This document shows, one piece after another, positions 8,993 to 18,775 of a stretch of 64,000 nucleotides of DNA. The translations under genes and the position numbers were made by a program. Positions within the stretch are counted from its first letter, which is position 1. Each line of letters starts with the position of its first letter. Source of the DNA: Opitutaceae bacterium UBA2377 (GTDB lineage Bacteria > Verrucomicrobiota > Verrucomicrobiia > Opitutales > Opitutaceae); contig DDSZ01000029.1 of assembly GCA_002344205.1 (NCBI GenBank), positions 1 to 64,000 on the forward strand. The letters run 5' to 3'. The notes under the pieces are model-generated. The model saw only the letters and a program-made list of their open reading frames with translations. It did no database searches and was not told the DNA's origin.

Positions 8993-9981
8993 GGTTCGTC
9001 GGGCACGCCGCCAAGGATGCCGCTGAACCACATGTCGCCCAGGGTGCCTTCCGCGAGCAGTTCCGGCAGGTCGGGCCGGTCCGCCAGCCGCTCAAACCGC
9101 GCCTCCCGCCCGTGCTTTTGGGCGATGATCACTTCCTCGGGATGATCGCGGAACAAATCCAGCAGATACGGCGAATGCGTCGTCGCGATCACCTGCACGG
9201 GCGCGCGGGTTTCGCCAAACTCCGCCGGGTAGCTCAACCGGTAGAGCAGGTCGCGAACCTCGCGCAGCATGCGCGGATGCACGCCCCGGTCGATCTCCTC
9301 GATGCATACGACCGCGGGCGGCGACGGGCTGAAGGCCAGCGCCAGCATCGCGAGCAGGTAGAGCGTGCCCTGCGAAAGATTTTCCGCGGTCACCGGCTGC
9401 GGTTCCTCCTCAAGGTGCAGGGCGAGCTCCACGGTGCCGTCGGGATGGTCGAGAAACACGATGTCCGTGAACTCGGGCACAATGCGCGTGAGTTCAGCCT
9501 GCAGCCGCGCAAAGGCCGCCGGATGATTTTCCCGCAGCGCGGCAAGCACGGCTGCCAGGTTGCCGCCGTTGCCGGCCAGCTCCCCGCCTTCGGCGCGGCG
9601 CGCAGGCAGCGGCATCGCGTAGTGGTCGAACAGGAAAGCGCGGATGCCGCCAAGGCGCGCCTGCAACTCCGGCCAGCCCGTCGCCCCGGGCGGCCGCACG
9701 GCCAGGAAGTCGCAGACATTCTCCGACACGCAGCCCAAGTGGGCGCTGAGACCGTCGTGCGGCGGATTGAAGCGAAACTCCATCTCGGGTCCGCCGGCCC
9801 GCTGCACCTGCGCGGAGGGATCCGCGAGCGGCAGCCGGGCGAGCGAGCGCAGCCGGAGAATCGCCTGGATGAGACTGGTCTTGCCGCTGCCGTTGGGCCC
9901 GATGACGAGATTGAACGGCGCCAAGGCCACCTGCGCCTGGCGCAGCGCCTTAAAGTTCCGGAAAGCGACGGAAGCAATCAC
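8989..9981 (-). CDS. AAA_15/AAA_21-type (SMC/ABC-like) ATPase
   Basis: 330 aa from the GTG at 9981, the only in-frame start just before the conserved FRNFKAL block. It carries Walker A GPNGSGKT (28-35), an ABC-signature-like SQGTLYLLAMLAL, Walker B VVCIEEIDRGVHP and an H-loop IATTHSPYLLDL. This is the compact core of the OLD/RecF-like AAA_15/21 ATPases. It lacks its own nuclease domain; the coupled downstream gene may supply it. The gene lies 52 bases after the AsmA-like gene on the same strand. Such ATPases act as sensors in several two-gene antiphage systems, but also occur in genes of unknown role. Confidence 0.85.
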   Translation of the reverse strand: MIASVAFRNFKALRQAQVALAPFNLVIGPNGSGKTSLIQAILRLRSLARLPLADPSAQVQRAGGPEMEFRFNPPHDGLSAHLGCVSENVCDFLAVRPPGATGWPELQARLGGIRAFLFDHYAMPLPARRAEGGELAGNGGNLAAVLAALRENHPAAFARLQAELTRIVPEFTDIVFLDHPDGTVELALHLEEEPQPVTAENLSQGTLYLLAMLALAFSPSPPAVVCIEEIDRGVHPRMLREVRDLLYRLSYPAEFGETRAPVQVIATTHSPYLLDLFRDHPEEVIIAQKHGREARFERLADRPDLPELLAEGTLGDMWFSGILGGVPDEP

Positions 9982-10033
9982 GGCCCGAGGCTGGCAGCCC
10001 TTGGCGACAAGGACAAGGGTGTTCCCGGCGGGC

Positions 10034-13006
10034 CTACTTGCCGCCGCCGAGCAGGCGGTTGAGCAGGTCGCCGGCGCCGGATTTTTCCAGCGCGAGGTTG
10101 GCGAGCGCGCGGTTGAGTTCACCGGTGTCGGGCGCCGCCAGCGTGCCGGCAACCTTGAGGGGAAGGTTGCTGCGGCTGTAGCCGAGCTCGTCTGGGCCAT
10201 TCTCAAGCACCCCGAGGTAGCGGAGCAGGTCACCCGTGTGGCCGCGGGCGCGCAACTGAAACTCCATCGCCAGGGCCGATTGCAGCCAGGACCCGGAAGC
10301 CGGCGGGCGGGCCTCGCCCACCCCGGTGAGCCGCAGCTCCGGGGCGATGAGGCTGAAATCCTTCAGGGCCGTGGCCAGCGACTGGTCCCGCGAGAGCACG
10401 AGGTTGAGCTGGTCGTAGGGAATCGCCGCGAGGGTCTTGGAAAGATCCGCGACGGCCTGCGCGCGGCTGCCGATATCGGACAATTCCCGGCGACCGGTGA
10501 CCGCACCCAACAGGCCGCCGACCGCCGCAACGCCCGAGGCGATGCGGCCGGTGGACTCGACCCGGCTGGCGGCGCTGACCGGCAGGCCGCGGAACACCCC
10601 GCCACGGCTGGTGACTTGGAAATCGCCTTGCGCGGCGGCGGCGAGCGCGGACAGGTCCGCGCCCCGGCCGGTGAGCCGCGTCGTGAGGTTGAACCGGCCG
10701 TCCACGGTCGCGGGTTTGCCCGGCTGGACCGCTTCGAACAACTTGGCGGGATTAAAATCCGTGACCGCGAGATCCGCGGTAAGCGCGTAGGGCTGGGCCG
10801 CGACGGGCTCAAAGCTCAACCCGCCATTCACGCGGGCGCGGCCACCCTCGCCCACCCCGGCGCGAACTTCATCCAGCCGCAGCGCGCCGGCCTCAAGGCG
10901 GATGACGCCACCGACATCGGTGACGCTAAAAATGTCGCCGTAGTGCACCTGTTTCAGCGCGAGCGCGACCTGACCGGTGACGCCGTGCCAGAAAGGGGTG
11001 GCGGTGCCGCCGGCGGACTCCGCCGGCGCCGTCGGCCCCGTGAGCGCGGCGAGCACCTGCACATCGTCGAGATAAATTTCCCTGGCGCCGAGCCGCACAT
11101 CCACGGCGTAGCCATCGGCGGCCGGCTTGAGGGTGCCGGCCACCGTCAGATCGGACTGCCGCCCGCGGGCCGCATTGACGAAGGTCAGCGGCAGATCGAG
11201 GCGGATAGCACCATCCGCACCCACCGTGGCGCGCACTTCGCCCTGAATACCGGGGAGTGATTCGCCGGTGGCGACCGCCAGTTCACGAAATTGGAAACGA
11301 GCCGTATAATCGGACTGCGCGCCGAGGCTGCCGGTGAAATCGCCCGTGAAAGCGCCCTGCGTGAGGGCGATGCCGGCGGGTGCCAGCGGCTGGCGCAGCC
11401 AAGCCGGCAGTCCCGCACTCCAGCGGCCGGTTACTTTGACCGGGGCCGCGGCGGTGGAAAGCTGACCGAGCTTCGCGGAGAGCGTCGCGATGGTCTCCGC
11501 CTCGCTGCGGACCAGCAGCTCGGTGAGATCGGCCTGCCAGCCTTGGGGCGAATACTCGGCCGCGAGCCGGAGCGTGAGCCCGACTTGGCGCAGGAGCGGC
11601 CCTTCCGCCTGCGCAAGATTGAGCTGCTCCAGCACCAAGGGGCTGCGGGTGCGCACGGCCAGTCCGCCGCCGCCCGCGCCGACCACAAGTTGGCCATGCA
11701 AGGGTGCGCCGTTGAGCTGGTAGCCCGACAGAAAGGGCGCAGCCCAGCCGACCGGCACGGCCTGCAGATGCAGCACAAACAAATCGGTCGCGGCATCGGC
11801 CACCTTCAGGTCGCCGGTCGCCGTGTTGTATTCGAAGGCCTGCAACGCCTCCGCCGCCAGCACGGGGCCGCCCTGCGTAACATTCCAGGAGAGGCGCTCG
11901 ATCCGCACGGTGTCGCTGCGCAAGGTGACATCGAATTCCCCATAGGTGCCGAAGGCGCCCACGACGGCCAGCCCGGGCTGCAGGAGCGCGAGCCGGTCGG
12001 CCGAGGTTTTCAGCCGGCCGGCGGCATGGACGTAGGAAAACTGCGCATCGGTCTCGAACATACCCGCGCCCACCGCCTCAAAGGACGGCAGCGGCCGGCC
12101 GAGCATGAACGGGGCGACATCGGTATCGCGCACATCGAGCTTCCACACGCCGCCGAGCCGCGCGCTGTTGTCGGGAAAGCTGGCCTGCAGGTCCACGAGC
12201 CGTTTGCCCACGGACTGGACATTGAGCCCGTAGGTCTCGCCGCCGGGCACGCGGGCAGCGCGCGCATCGAGGGTCAGTTGCACGCCCTGCGGCAAGGCGG
12301 GACCGGCGGCCTCGGCATCGAGGTGCAGGGCAATGCGGCCGAACGACCGGGCGGTCTCCATCGCGGCCTGCAGGGTGCCGCGGACATTGAGTGTGGTGAC
12401 GGGCTGATCCGCGCCGGACAGCCCGGCCGCCCCCGAGAAGGTGAATGCGCCCTCGTGGCCGGCCGCCAGCCGGCCGCCGCGCACGACCACCTGCATCCGG
12501 GCGACACTGTCCGCCGCGGCGTCATGGAAGATGACGACGCCTTCCAGCTCGACGCCGTCGAGCGAGAGATCCACCGGCAACTGCAATTGGTTGAACACCC
12601 CTTGGAAAACCAGCGCGGCCGTGGTCGCCGCGGTCTCGACGGTGGCCGCAACCGGCCGGGCATCCGCATCGCCCGCCGCCGCGGTGAGATCGAGCGTCCA
12701 GCCCTTGGCCACCAGCCGCGAGACCGAGACCCGGCTCCGCAACGCAGCATCGATCACCGGCAAGCCGATCTCGGCGGAAGGCAGCAGCAGCGAGCCGCCG
12801 GCAAATCCGACCCGCACCTGCTCCAGCCGCACCTGCTGCAAGCCGGCGGACACCCGTTGGAGCGCGATGTCCGTCCCCGGCTGGCCGGCCAGCGCCTTCC
12901 GCACGGCCCAAGTCTGGAAGGAAGCATTGAAAGCCAGCACCACCGCCAGCGCGGCGAGCCCGGCAACCACTCCCAGACCAATCAGCAGATAGCGGACAAT
13001 TTTCAT
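10034..13006 (-). CDS. AsmA-like membrane-anchored envelope protein
   Basis: 990 aa. One N-terminal membrane helix (residues ~5-27, YLLIGLGVVAGLAALAVVL) is followed by a very long, beta-rich periplasmic region. Near the C-terminus a block (SNLPLKVAGTLAAPDTGELN) resembles the AsmA_2/DUF3971 end. AsmA-family proteins are thought to be bridge-like carriers moving lipids between inner and outer membranes. It is the last gene downstream of the marR-adaptor-RND-tolC set, separated from tolC by 67 bases, so it may be part of the same envelope transcription unit. Subfamily is uncertain because of sequence divergence. Confidence 0.72.
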   Translation of the reverse strand: MKIVRYLLIGLGVVAGLAALAVVLAFNASFQTWAVRKALAGQPGTDIALQRVSAGLQQVRLEQVRVGFAGGSLLLPSAEIGLPVIDAALRSRVSVSRLVAKGWTLDLTAAAGDADARPVAATVETAATTAALVFQGVFNQLQLPVDLSLDGVELEGVVIFHDAAADSVARMQVVVRGGRLAAGHEGAFTFSGAAGLSGADQPVTTLNVRGTLQAAMETARSFGRIALHLDAEAAGPALPQGVQLTLDARAARVPGGETYGLNVQSVGKRLVDLQASFPDNSARLGGVWKLDVRDTDVAPFMLGRPLPSFEAVGAGMFETDAQFSYVHAAGRLKTSADRLALLQPGLAVVGAFGTYGEFDVTLRSDTVRIERLSWNVTQGGPVLAAEALQAFEYNTATGDLKVADAATDLFVLHLQAVPVGWAAPFLSGYQLNGAPLHGQLVVGAGGGGLAVRTRSPLVLEQLNLAQAEGPLLRQVGLTLRLAAEYSPQGWQADLTELLVRSEAETIATLSAKLGQLSTAAAPVKVTGRWSAGLPAWLRQPLAPAGIALTQGAFTGDFTGSLGAQSDYTARFQFRELAVATGESLPGIQGEVRATVGADGAIRLDLPLTFVNAARGRQSDLTVAGTLKPAADGYAVDVRLGAREIYLDDVQVLAALTGPTAPAESAGGTATPFWHGVTGQVALALKQVHYGDIFSVTDVGGVIRLEAGALRLDEVRAGVGEGGRARVNGGLSFEPVAAQPYALTADLAVTDFNPAKLFEAVQPGKPATVDGRFNLTTRLTGRGADLSALAAAAQGDFQVTSRGGVFRGLPVSAASRVESTGRIASGVAAVGGLLGAVTGRRELSDIGSRAQAVADLSKTLAAIPYDQLNLVLSRDQSLATALKDFSLIAPELRLTGVGEARPPASGSWLQSALAMEFQLRARGHTGDLLRYLGVLENGPDELGYSRSNLPLKVAGTLAAPDTGELNRALANLALEKSGAGDLLNRLLGGGK

Positions 13007-13073
13007 GCTCCAGAGGCTGACATGCCCGCCGTCAGCGGGTTGCGTTGAATTTGATGAACGGTCGCGCGGCGCT

Positions 13074-14447
13074 TCAGGAGCGCGTCACAAAGGGATCGGC
13101 CTGCCCGATGGCCTTGCGCATGGCGGCCAGCGCCACGTTGTAATTGTAATAGGCGACCAACTGGTTGAGCCGGGCGTCGGTGAGCGCGACCTGGCTGGTC
13201 AGCACATCGAGCTGGGTGGCCGTGCCAGCGCCGTAGCGGACATTGGCCAGGCGCAGGGCCTCCGTCGCCTGCTCGACGACCTTGCCGGAGGCATCCACCA
13301 GTTCCCAGGCCTCGGTCAGCGCGGAATGGGCCCGGCGCACCTCGACGTCGATCGCCAGCGTGGCTTCCTCGACCGCGAGGCGGGTCTGCATAAGCTGGGA
13401 CTTGGTCTGCGCCACGCGGCCAGCCGTGGCGCGGCCGTCAAAGATATTCCACTGGGCCTGCACGCCGGCCGTCCAGCCTTCGCGGCGAAAACTCGCGCCG
13501 GACGTGCCCGCACCGAGCCAGTCGTAGCGGCCGAACAGCGCCACCTGGGGCTGATAACCGGAGCGGGCCACCGAGACCTGCTCCAGACCCGCGGTCTCCA
13601 GCTTTTCCAGCCGTTGGAGCTCGGGCCGCTGGGAACGCGCGGCGGCCAGGGCATCGCGCAGGTCGAAGGTCACTTCAGGGCCCGGCTCGAGCGAGCCGAC
13701 AAAATCGGGCACCTTCGCTACGTTGTGCCCGGCGGCGTTGACGAAACCGAGCACCTGGCGCAGCTCCTCGATGCTGACGCGCCAGGCGTTGCGCGCGGAG
13801 ATGAGCGCGGGGCGGCCGTTGGCGAGGGCGACCTCGGCGCGGAGCACCTCGAAATTGGAAACCGCGCCGGCCTCAAAGCGGTTGCGCACATCCTTCAACT
13901 GCTCCTCGAGGAGCTTCACGTTCTCCTCCTGCACGGCGATGCGCTGCTGCGTGAGCAGCACGGCATAGAAACGCGTGCGCACCAGCAGGAGCTGCTCGTT
14001 GATGGTCCCCTGCAGGTCGAGCAACGCCGCCTCCTTGGCCAGCGAGGCGCTCTTGACGGCCGCCGCCACGCCGCCGCCGGCGTAAACGACCTGCGTGGCC
14101 TGGAGGTTGACGCCCCAATTGCGGTCGGTCGGAACGACGGACTGGGAGACCTGCTCGTCGTTGCGGGCGTAGTTCGCGCCCGCCGTCACGTTGGGAATCT
14201 GCGCGGAGCGGATCTCGATGAGCACGCCTTCCTGCTGACGGATGCGCTCGCGCGCCTGCCGGATGGCGTGGTTGTTGTCCAAGGCGAAGGCCAGGGCGTA
14301 ATCGAGGTTGAGCTCATCGGGCACGGCGTAGTCGGGATCCGGCTGACCGTCGGACCGGAAGGGCTCGGCAGGCTGCGCGGACAATATGGCAGTGCCGAGG
14401 CACAGCAATGCAGTGAACGTTACCAAGCGCGAAAATTTCGTAGGCAT
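13074..14447 (-). CDS. TolC-family outer membrane efflux protein
   Basis: 457 aa from the ATG at 14447, which gives a Sec signal peptide (MPTKFSRLVTFTALL...ILSA, then QPAEP). Two repeated OEP halves rich in heptad-like helices follow, including RARERIRQQEG and the end-piece LRLANVRYGAGTATQLDVL typical of TolC homologues. It would form the outer membrane channel of the tripartite pump encoded just upstream, with 11 bases between the RND stop and this start. A longer in-frame start upstream would overlap the pump gene and lacks a signal peptide. Confidence 0.92.
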   Translation of the reverse strand: MPTKFSRLVTFTALLCLGTAILSAQPAEPFRSDGQPDPDYAVPDELNLDYALAFALDNNHAIRQARERIRQQEGVLIEIRSAQIPNVTAGANYARNDEQVSQSVVPTDRNWGVNLQATQVVYAGGGVAAAVKSASLAKEAALLDLQGTINEQLLLVRTRFYAVLLTQQRIAVQEENVKLLEEQLKDVRNRFEAGAVSNFEVLRAEVALANGRPALISARNAWRVSIEELRQVLGFVNAAGHNVAKVPDFVGSLEPGPEVTFDLRDALAAARSQRPELQRLEKLETAGLEQVSVARSGYQPQVALFGRYDWLGAGTSGASFRREGWTAGVQAQWNIFDGRATAGRVAQTKSQLMQTRLAVEEATLAIDVEVRRAHSALTEAWELVDASGKVVEQATEALRLANVRYGAGTATQLDVLTSQVALTDARLNQLVAYYNYNVALAAMRKAIGQADPFVTRS

Positions 14448-14458
14448 GGGAGGAATGA

Positions 14459-17400
14459 TCAAGAAACCGGAATCGCGGCAGGCGCCAGATCCTTGCGGGA
14501 CTTGGCGTGGTCCTTGGCGATCAACATATAGACGGAGGGGATGATGAACAGGGTGAAGAAGGTGCCGATGGCCATGCCGCACACCAGCACCAAGCCGATG
14601 GAATTGCGGGCCGCGGCACCGGGCCCGGTGACGAAAATGAGCATCATATGACCGAAGATGGTGGCGGCCGTGGTCATCAGGACCGGACGGAGGCGAGTCA
14701 TCGCAGACTCGCGGATGGCGTCGAGTTTGGCGCGACCCTGCTCCTGGAGGTTGTTGGCAAACTCCACGATCAGAATGCCATGTTTCACAATCAGGCCGAT
14801 CAGGGTGATGATGCCGACCTGGGAATAGATATTCCAGGAGGTCGTCCAACCCCAGCTCCAGTGGGGTGTCCACGGATCGCCCGGCGCGCGCAAAGCGGTG
14901 AAGATCATCGCGCCGAATAACGCGAGCGGGGCCGAGCCGAGCAGGATGACCAGCGGATCACGGAAGCTGTTGAACTGCGCGGCCAGCACGAGGAAGATCA
15001 GCAGCAGGGCCAGGGCGAGCGCCGGCAGGAAACGACTGCCCTCCTTGCGGAGCTGGCGCGATTCGCCGCCGTAGTCGATGGAGTAACCGGGCGGCATGAC
15101 TTTCGCCGCTTCTGCCTCCAGCGCCTTGAGCGCGGAGTCCAGGGGCGCCGTGGCGATGCCGGAAAGCTTGACCGCGTTGAGCTGGTTGAAGCGGTTGAGC
15201 GAGCGCGGCTCCACGGAACGGGAGATCGTGGCGATGTTGGCGAGCGGCATCAACTGGCCGTCGGCGCCGGTGATGTAGATATCCGCCAACTGATCGGGGT
15301 TGAGCCGGTTGGCGCGCTCGACCTGCGGGATGACTTTGTAGCTGCGGCCGTCGATGCTGAAGCGGTTCACGTAGCCGCCGCCGAGCAGGATGCCGAGGTC
15401 GGCGCTGACCTGCTGGAGATTGAGGCCGAGCGCGGCCACCTTGTCGCGGTCGATGTGCAGGCGGGCCTGCGGCTCGTCGATTTTGATGTCGAGCGTCGGC
15501 GGGAAAGCGAAGAGGCCGGTGCCGGCGACGTTGGCCGAAATCTGCTTGGCGACCTCGTAAACCTCGCGGGTGTCGGCGGTGGAGGCGATGATGAACTCGA
15601 CCGGAAAGTTGCTGCCACCAGGCAGCGAGCCGGGCAGCACCGGGAAGATGCGCACGCCGGGCACGACGTGCAGGCCGGGCATCAGCTCCTGCCGGATGGC
15701 AAAGATGTCACGGTCGCGCTGGTCCCACGGTTTCATGACCACACCGCCAAAACCACCCGCCGGGAAGGTGATCTGGAAGGTGTAGTCGGACTCCGGCAGG
15801 GCCATGAACTTGCTGTTCACCTCGGCGGTGAAGAGGCTGCTCTGCTCGATGGTGGAGTTCGACGGCGTATCGACGATACCGAAGATGACACCTTGGTCCT
15901 CGGTGGGAGCCAGCTCCGTGGACATGGAGGAAAGGATGTAGAGCGGAAACACCATCAGGGTGAGGACAATCCACACCGTATAAACCACCGGACGGGCCTG
16001 CAGGGTGTTTTCCAACACGCGACCGTAAAACTCGCGGAGCCGGTCGAAGCGGTGGTTGACCCAGCCGACGAAGCCGCGCTCCTCCTCCTTCGCATCGTGC
16101 AGCAGCCGCGAGGCCATCATCGGCGAGAGCGTGAGCGCCACCCAGCCGGAAATAAGCACGGCACCGGCCAGCGTGATGGCAAACTCGCGGAACAATGAGC
16201 CGGTGAGGCCGCCTTGAAAGGCGATCGGGGCATAAACCGCGGCCAGCGTGACCGCCATGGAAATGACGGGGCCGACCAGCTCGCGGGCGCCCATGATGGC
16301 CGCATCCATCGGCGTGCGCCCCTCGCGGACGTGGCGCTCGACGTTCTCAACGATCACGATGGCGTCGTCCACCACCAGACCGACCGAGAGCACGATGGCG
16401 AGCAGCGTGAGCAGGTTGATCGTAAAACCGAAGGCCTGCATGAGGAACACGGCGCCGATCAGCGAAACCGGGATGGCCACGATCGGGATGAGGGCCGAGC
16501 GCAGCGAACCGAGGAAGAGGAATATGACCACGACGACGACGAGGAGCGTCTCGGAAAGCGTCTTCACGACATCCTTGAGCGCGCTGTCGATATACTTGGT
16601 GCCGTCGTAGGCCACGCCGCCGGTGAAACCGACGGGGAAGCGCTTTTGGATCTGCTCCATCTCGGCATGCACCGCCTTGATGACATCGAGCGTGTTGGCA
16701 TTCGGCAGCGGCCAGATGCCCATGAAGACCGCCTGTTCGCCGGTGAAGCGCACGTCGGCATCATAATCCTCGGCGCCAAGCACAACGTCGGCGATGTCGG
16801 CGAGACGCACGATCACGCCGTCCACCTCGCGGACCACAAGCTGCCGAAACTCGTCCACGCTCTGCAGGTCGGTATCGGCCGTGAGGTTGATCTGCACATA
16901 GGCGCCCTTGGTCTTGCCCACGGCGGCGCGCGTATTGTTGGCCACCAGGGCGGCCCGCACCTGCGCCGGGCTGATTCCGTAGGCGGCGAGCCGGTCGGGC
17001 TTCAGCCAAACACGGATCGCATACGTGCGGCCGCCGAGGATGTCCGCCCGCTGCACGCCGGGGACGGCCGTGAGGGCGGGCTGGACGACGCGCACCAGGT
17101 AGTCGGTGACCTCGTTGGGCTCGAGCACGGTCGAGCGGAAGCTCAGATACATCGAGGCAAACTGGTTGTCGGCCGTCTCGATGTTGACCGCGGGCAGTTC
17201 GGCCTCGGGCGGCAGATCGTTGCGCACCTGGTTGACCTTGGAATTGATCTCGGCGAGCGCCTTGTTGGCATCGTAGTTGAGCCGCAGGCGGGCGCGGACG
17301 ATGGAAACGCCCTGCTGGCTCTGCGACTCGATGTAGTCGATGCCGTCGGCCGCAGCCACGGCCCGTTCAATGGGGGAAGTAACGAACCCGCGGACCAGCT

Positions 17401-17602
17401 CGGCATTGGCGCCGATGTAGGGTGTGGTGACGGTGATCGCGGCGTTGTCGCTGCGGGGATACTGGCGGACGTTGATGCCGCCCAGCCCCTTGAAGGCCGG
17501 CACGAAGGACGGCAGCAAAGCCTGAAGACCGGCGATGATGATGATCAGGTTGACCACCACGGCCAGCACGGGCCGCTTGATGAAAATATCCGTGAATTTC
17601 AT
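14459..17602 (-). CDS. RND multidrug efflux permease (AcrB/HAE1 type)
   Basis: 1047 aa, the usual length for AcrB-type pumps. The N-terminus reads MKFTDIFIKRPVLAVVVNL, a membrane helix with the typical FIKRPV start. A central helix carries the proton-relay aspartate pair (LSVGLVVDDAIVIVENVERH), and the C-terminal half has GLIVKHGILIVEFAN. It would export drugs or toxic compounds from the periplasm and inner membrane using the proton gradient. The gene sits between adaptor and TolC genes with 18- and 11-base gaps, so the tripartite system is complete. A marR gene precedes the set. Substrate is unknown. Confidence 0.96.
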   Translation of the reverse strand: MKFTDIFIKRPVLAVVVNLIIIIAGLQALLPSFVPAFKGLGGINVRQYPRSDNAAITVTTPYIGANAELVRGFVTSPIERAVAAADGIDYIESQSQQGVSIVRARLRLNYDANKALAEINSKVNQVRNDLPPEAELPAVNIETADNQFASMYLSFRSTVLEPNEVTDYLVRVVQPALTAVPGVQRADILGGRTYAIRVWLKPDRLAAYGISPAQVRAALVANNTRAAVGKTKGAYVQINLTADTDLQSVDEFRQLVVREVDGVIVRLADIADVVLGAEDYDADVRFTGEQAVFMGIWPLPNANTLDVIKAVHAEMEQIQKRFPVGFTGGVAYDGTKYIDSALKDVVKTLSETLLVVVVVIFLFLGSLRSALIPIVAIPVSLIGAVFLMQAFGFTINLLTLLAIVLSVGLVVDDAIVIVENVERHVREGRTPMDAAIMGARELVGPVISMAVTLAAVYAPIAFQGGLTGSLFREFAITLAGAVLISGWVALTLSPMMASRLLHDAKEEERGFVGWVNHRFDRLREFYGRVLENTLQARPVVYTVWIVLTLMVFPLYILSSMSTELAPTEDQGVIFGIVDTPSNSTIEQSSLFTAEVNSKFMALPESDYTFQITFPAGGFGGVVMKPWDQRDRDIFAIRQELMPGLHVVPGVRIFPVLPGSLPGGSNFPVEFIIASTADTREVYEVAKQISANVAGTGLFAFPPTLDIKIDEPQARLHIDRDKVAALGLNLQQVSADLGILLGGGYVNRFSIDGRSYKVIPQVERANRLNPDQLADIYITGADGQLMPLANIATISRSVEPRSLNRFNQLNAVKLSGIATAPLDSALKALEAEAAKVMPPGYSIDYGGESRQLRKEGSRFLPALALALLLIFLVLAAQFNSFRDPLVILLGSAPLALFGAMIFTALRAPGDPWTPHWSWGWTTSWNIYSQVGIITLIGLIVKHGILIVEFANNLQEQGRAKLDAIRESAMTRLRPVLMTTAATIFGHMMLIFVTGPGAAARNSIGLVLVCGMAIGTFFTLFIIPSVYMLIAKDHAKSRKDLAPAAIPVS

Positions 17603-17620
17603 GGTGACGCGGTGACCCGA

Positions 17621-18739
17621 TCAGGAATTGTTCGGCCGGGGATTGAGGCTGGGATTCGGGGCCAGGGTGTTGTCCACGATGACCGCCGTGCCGTTGCCGA
17701 GCTTGAAGACGCCGCTGGTGGCGACTTCCTCGCCGGGCGCAACGCCCTCGGTCACGGCGACAAAGTCGCCCCGGGTGGCGCCGAGCCGCACGAAGCGCTG
17801 CTCCGCGCGCTTGACCAGCGCGCCGGTCTTTTCGTCCTTCACTTCCTTGAGCACAAAGATGCTGTCACCGTAGGATTGGTAATAGACGGCGGTCGCGGGC
17901 ACCATCACCACGGGCAGCCGTTCGGGGGAAACGACCTCGACGTTGACGAACAGACCGGGGCTGAGTTCCTCGCCGGCATTGGCCAGTGTAACCTGCACAC
18001 GGACACTGCGGGTAACGGCGTCCACTTCGGGGCTGATGGCCGTGATCCGGCCTTCATAGACGACGCCGGGGCGCGCGTCGGTGGTCACCCGCGCCAAGGT
18101 GCCGGTGCGGATGTCGGCGAGCCGCTGCTGCGGCACGGCAAAATCCACATGGATCGGATCGAGCGACTGCAGGGTGACGATCGGATTGCCACGGTCCAGA
18201 AACTGGCCGAGATTTACGAGCCGGATACCGGTGCGGCCGGCAAACGGCGCGCGCATCGATTTTTTGTCGATTTGGGCCTGCAGTGAAGCGACCTCGGCCA
18301 CGGTCTGTTTGTAGGCCGCGTCGGCCGCATCGTATTCGGATTTGGCGACGGCATTGCGCTCCAGCAATTCCCGCGCGCGCGTGGCGTTGATGAGCGCCAG
18401 GGCCGCACGAGCTTCGGCCGCGGCCAATTGGGCCCGCTCGACGTCGGTGTCCAAGGCCACGAGCAGGTCGCCCTGCTTGACGATCTGGCCGGACTCAAAG
18501 GCGATGTGCTTCACCGTGCCCTGCCCTTCGCTGGAAATCATCACCCCGTGGTCGGCCCGCAGGGAACCCACCGCCCGGATGAGCTGTTCCCATTCGCCGG
18601 AGACCGCATTGGCGGAAGTTACCACCTCGGGAGGAAATTCAAACGGTGGCGGCGGGGCAAACTGCCGGCCCTTGATGAGGAGGATCGGCACGATGAAAAT
18701 GGCCAGAACGGCCAGACCAATGGCGAATTTCTTGAGCAT
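17621..18739 (-). CDS. RND efflux periplasmic adaptor (MFP)
   Basis: 372 aa. An N-terminal membrane anchor (KKFAIGLAVLAIFIVPILLI) is followed by a barrel-sandwich (lipoyl-like) half (EGQGTVKHIAFESGQIVKQG), a helical hairpin at about 100-150 and the second half (KSMRAPFAGRTGIRLVNLGQ). Beta-barrel and membrane-proximal domains complete it. This is the HlyD/AcrA order; it links the RND pump to TolC. It starts 36 bases after the marR stop and ends 18 bases before the pump. No lipobox cysteine is present, so it is anchored by its helix rather than by lipid. Confidence 0.94.
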   Translation of the reverse strand: MLKKFAIGLAVLAIFIVPILLIKGRQFAPPPPFEFPPEVVTSANAVSGEWEQLIRAVGSLRADHGVMISSEGQGTVKHIAFESGQIVKQGDLLVALDTDVERAQLAAAEARAALALINATRARELLERNAVAKSEYDAADAAYKQTVAEVASLQAQIDKKSMRAPFAGRTGIRLVNLGQFLDRGNPIVTLQSLDPIHVDFAVPQQRLADIRTGTLARVTTDARPGVVYEGRITAISPEVDAVTRSVRVQVTLANAGEELSPGLFVNVEVVSPERLPVVMVPATAVYYQSYGDSIFVLKEVKDEKTGALVKRAEQRFVRLGATRGDFVAVTEGVAPGEEVATSGVFKLGNGTAVIVDNTLAPNPSLNPRPNNS

Positions 18740-18775
18740 GGTATGCAGGTGTTACGGTTCGGAGTAGTTGGAAAA

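Noticed and set aside
1-9981. A full defence island
   Set aside because: HsdR and the ATPase pair are separated by lipid, cell-wall and membrane genes; there is no integrase, transposase or tRNA boundary.
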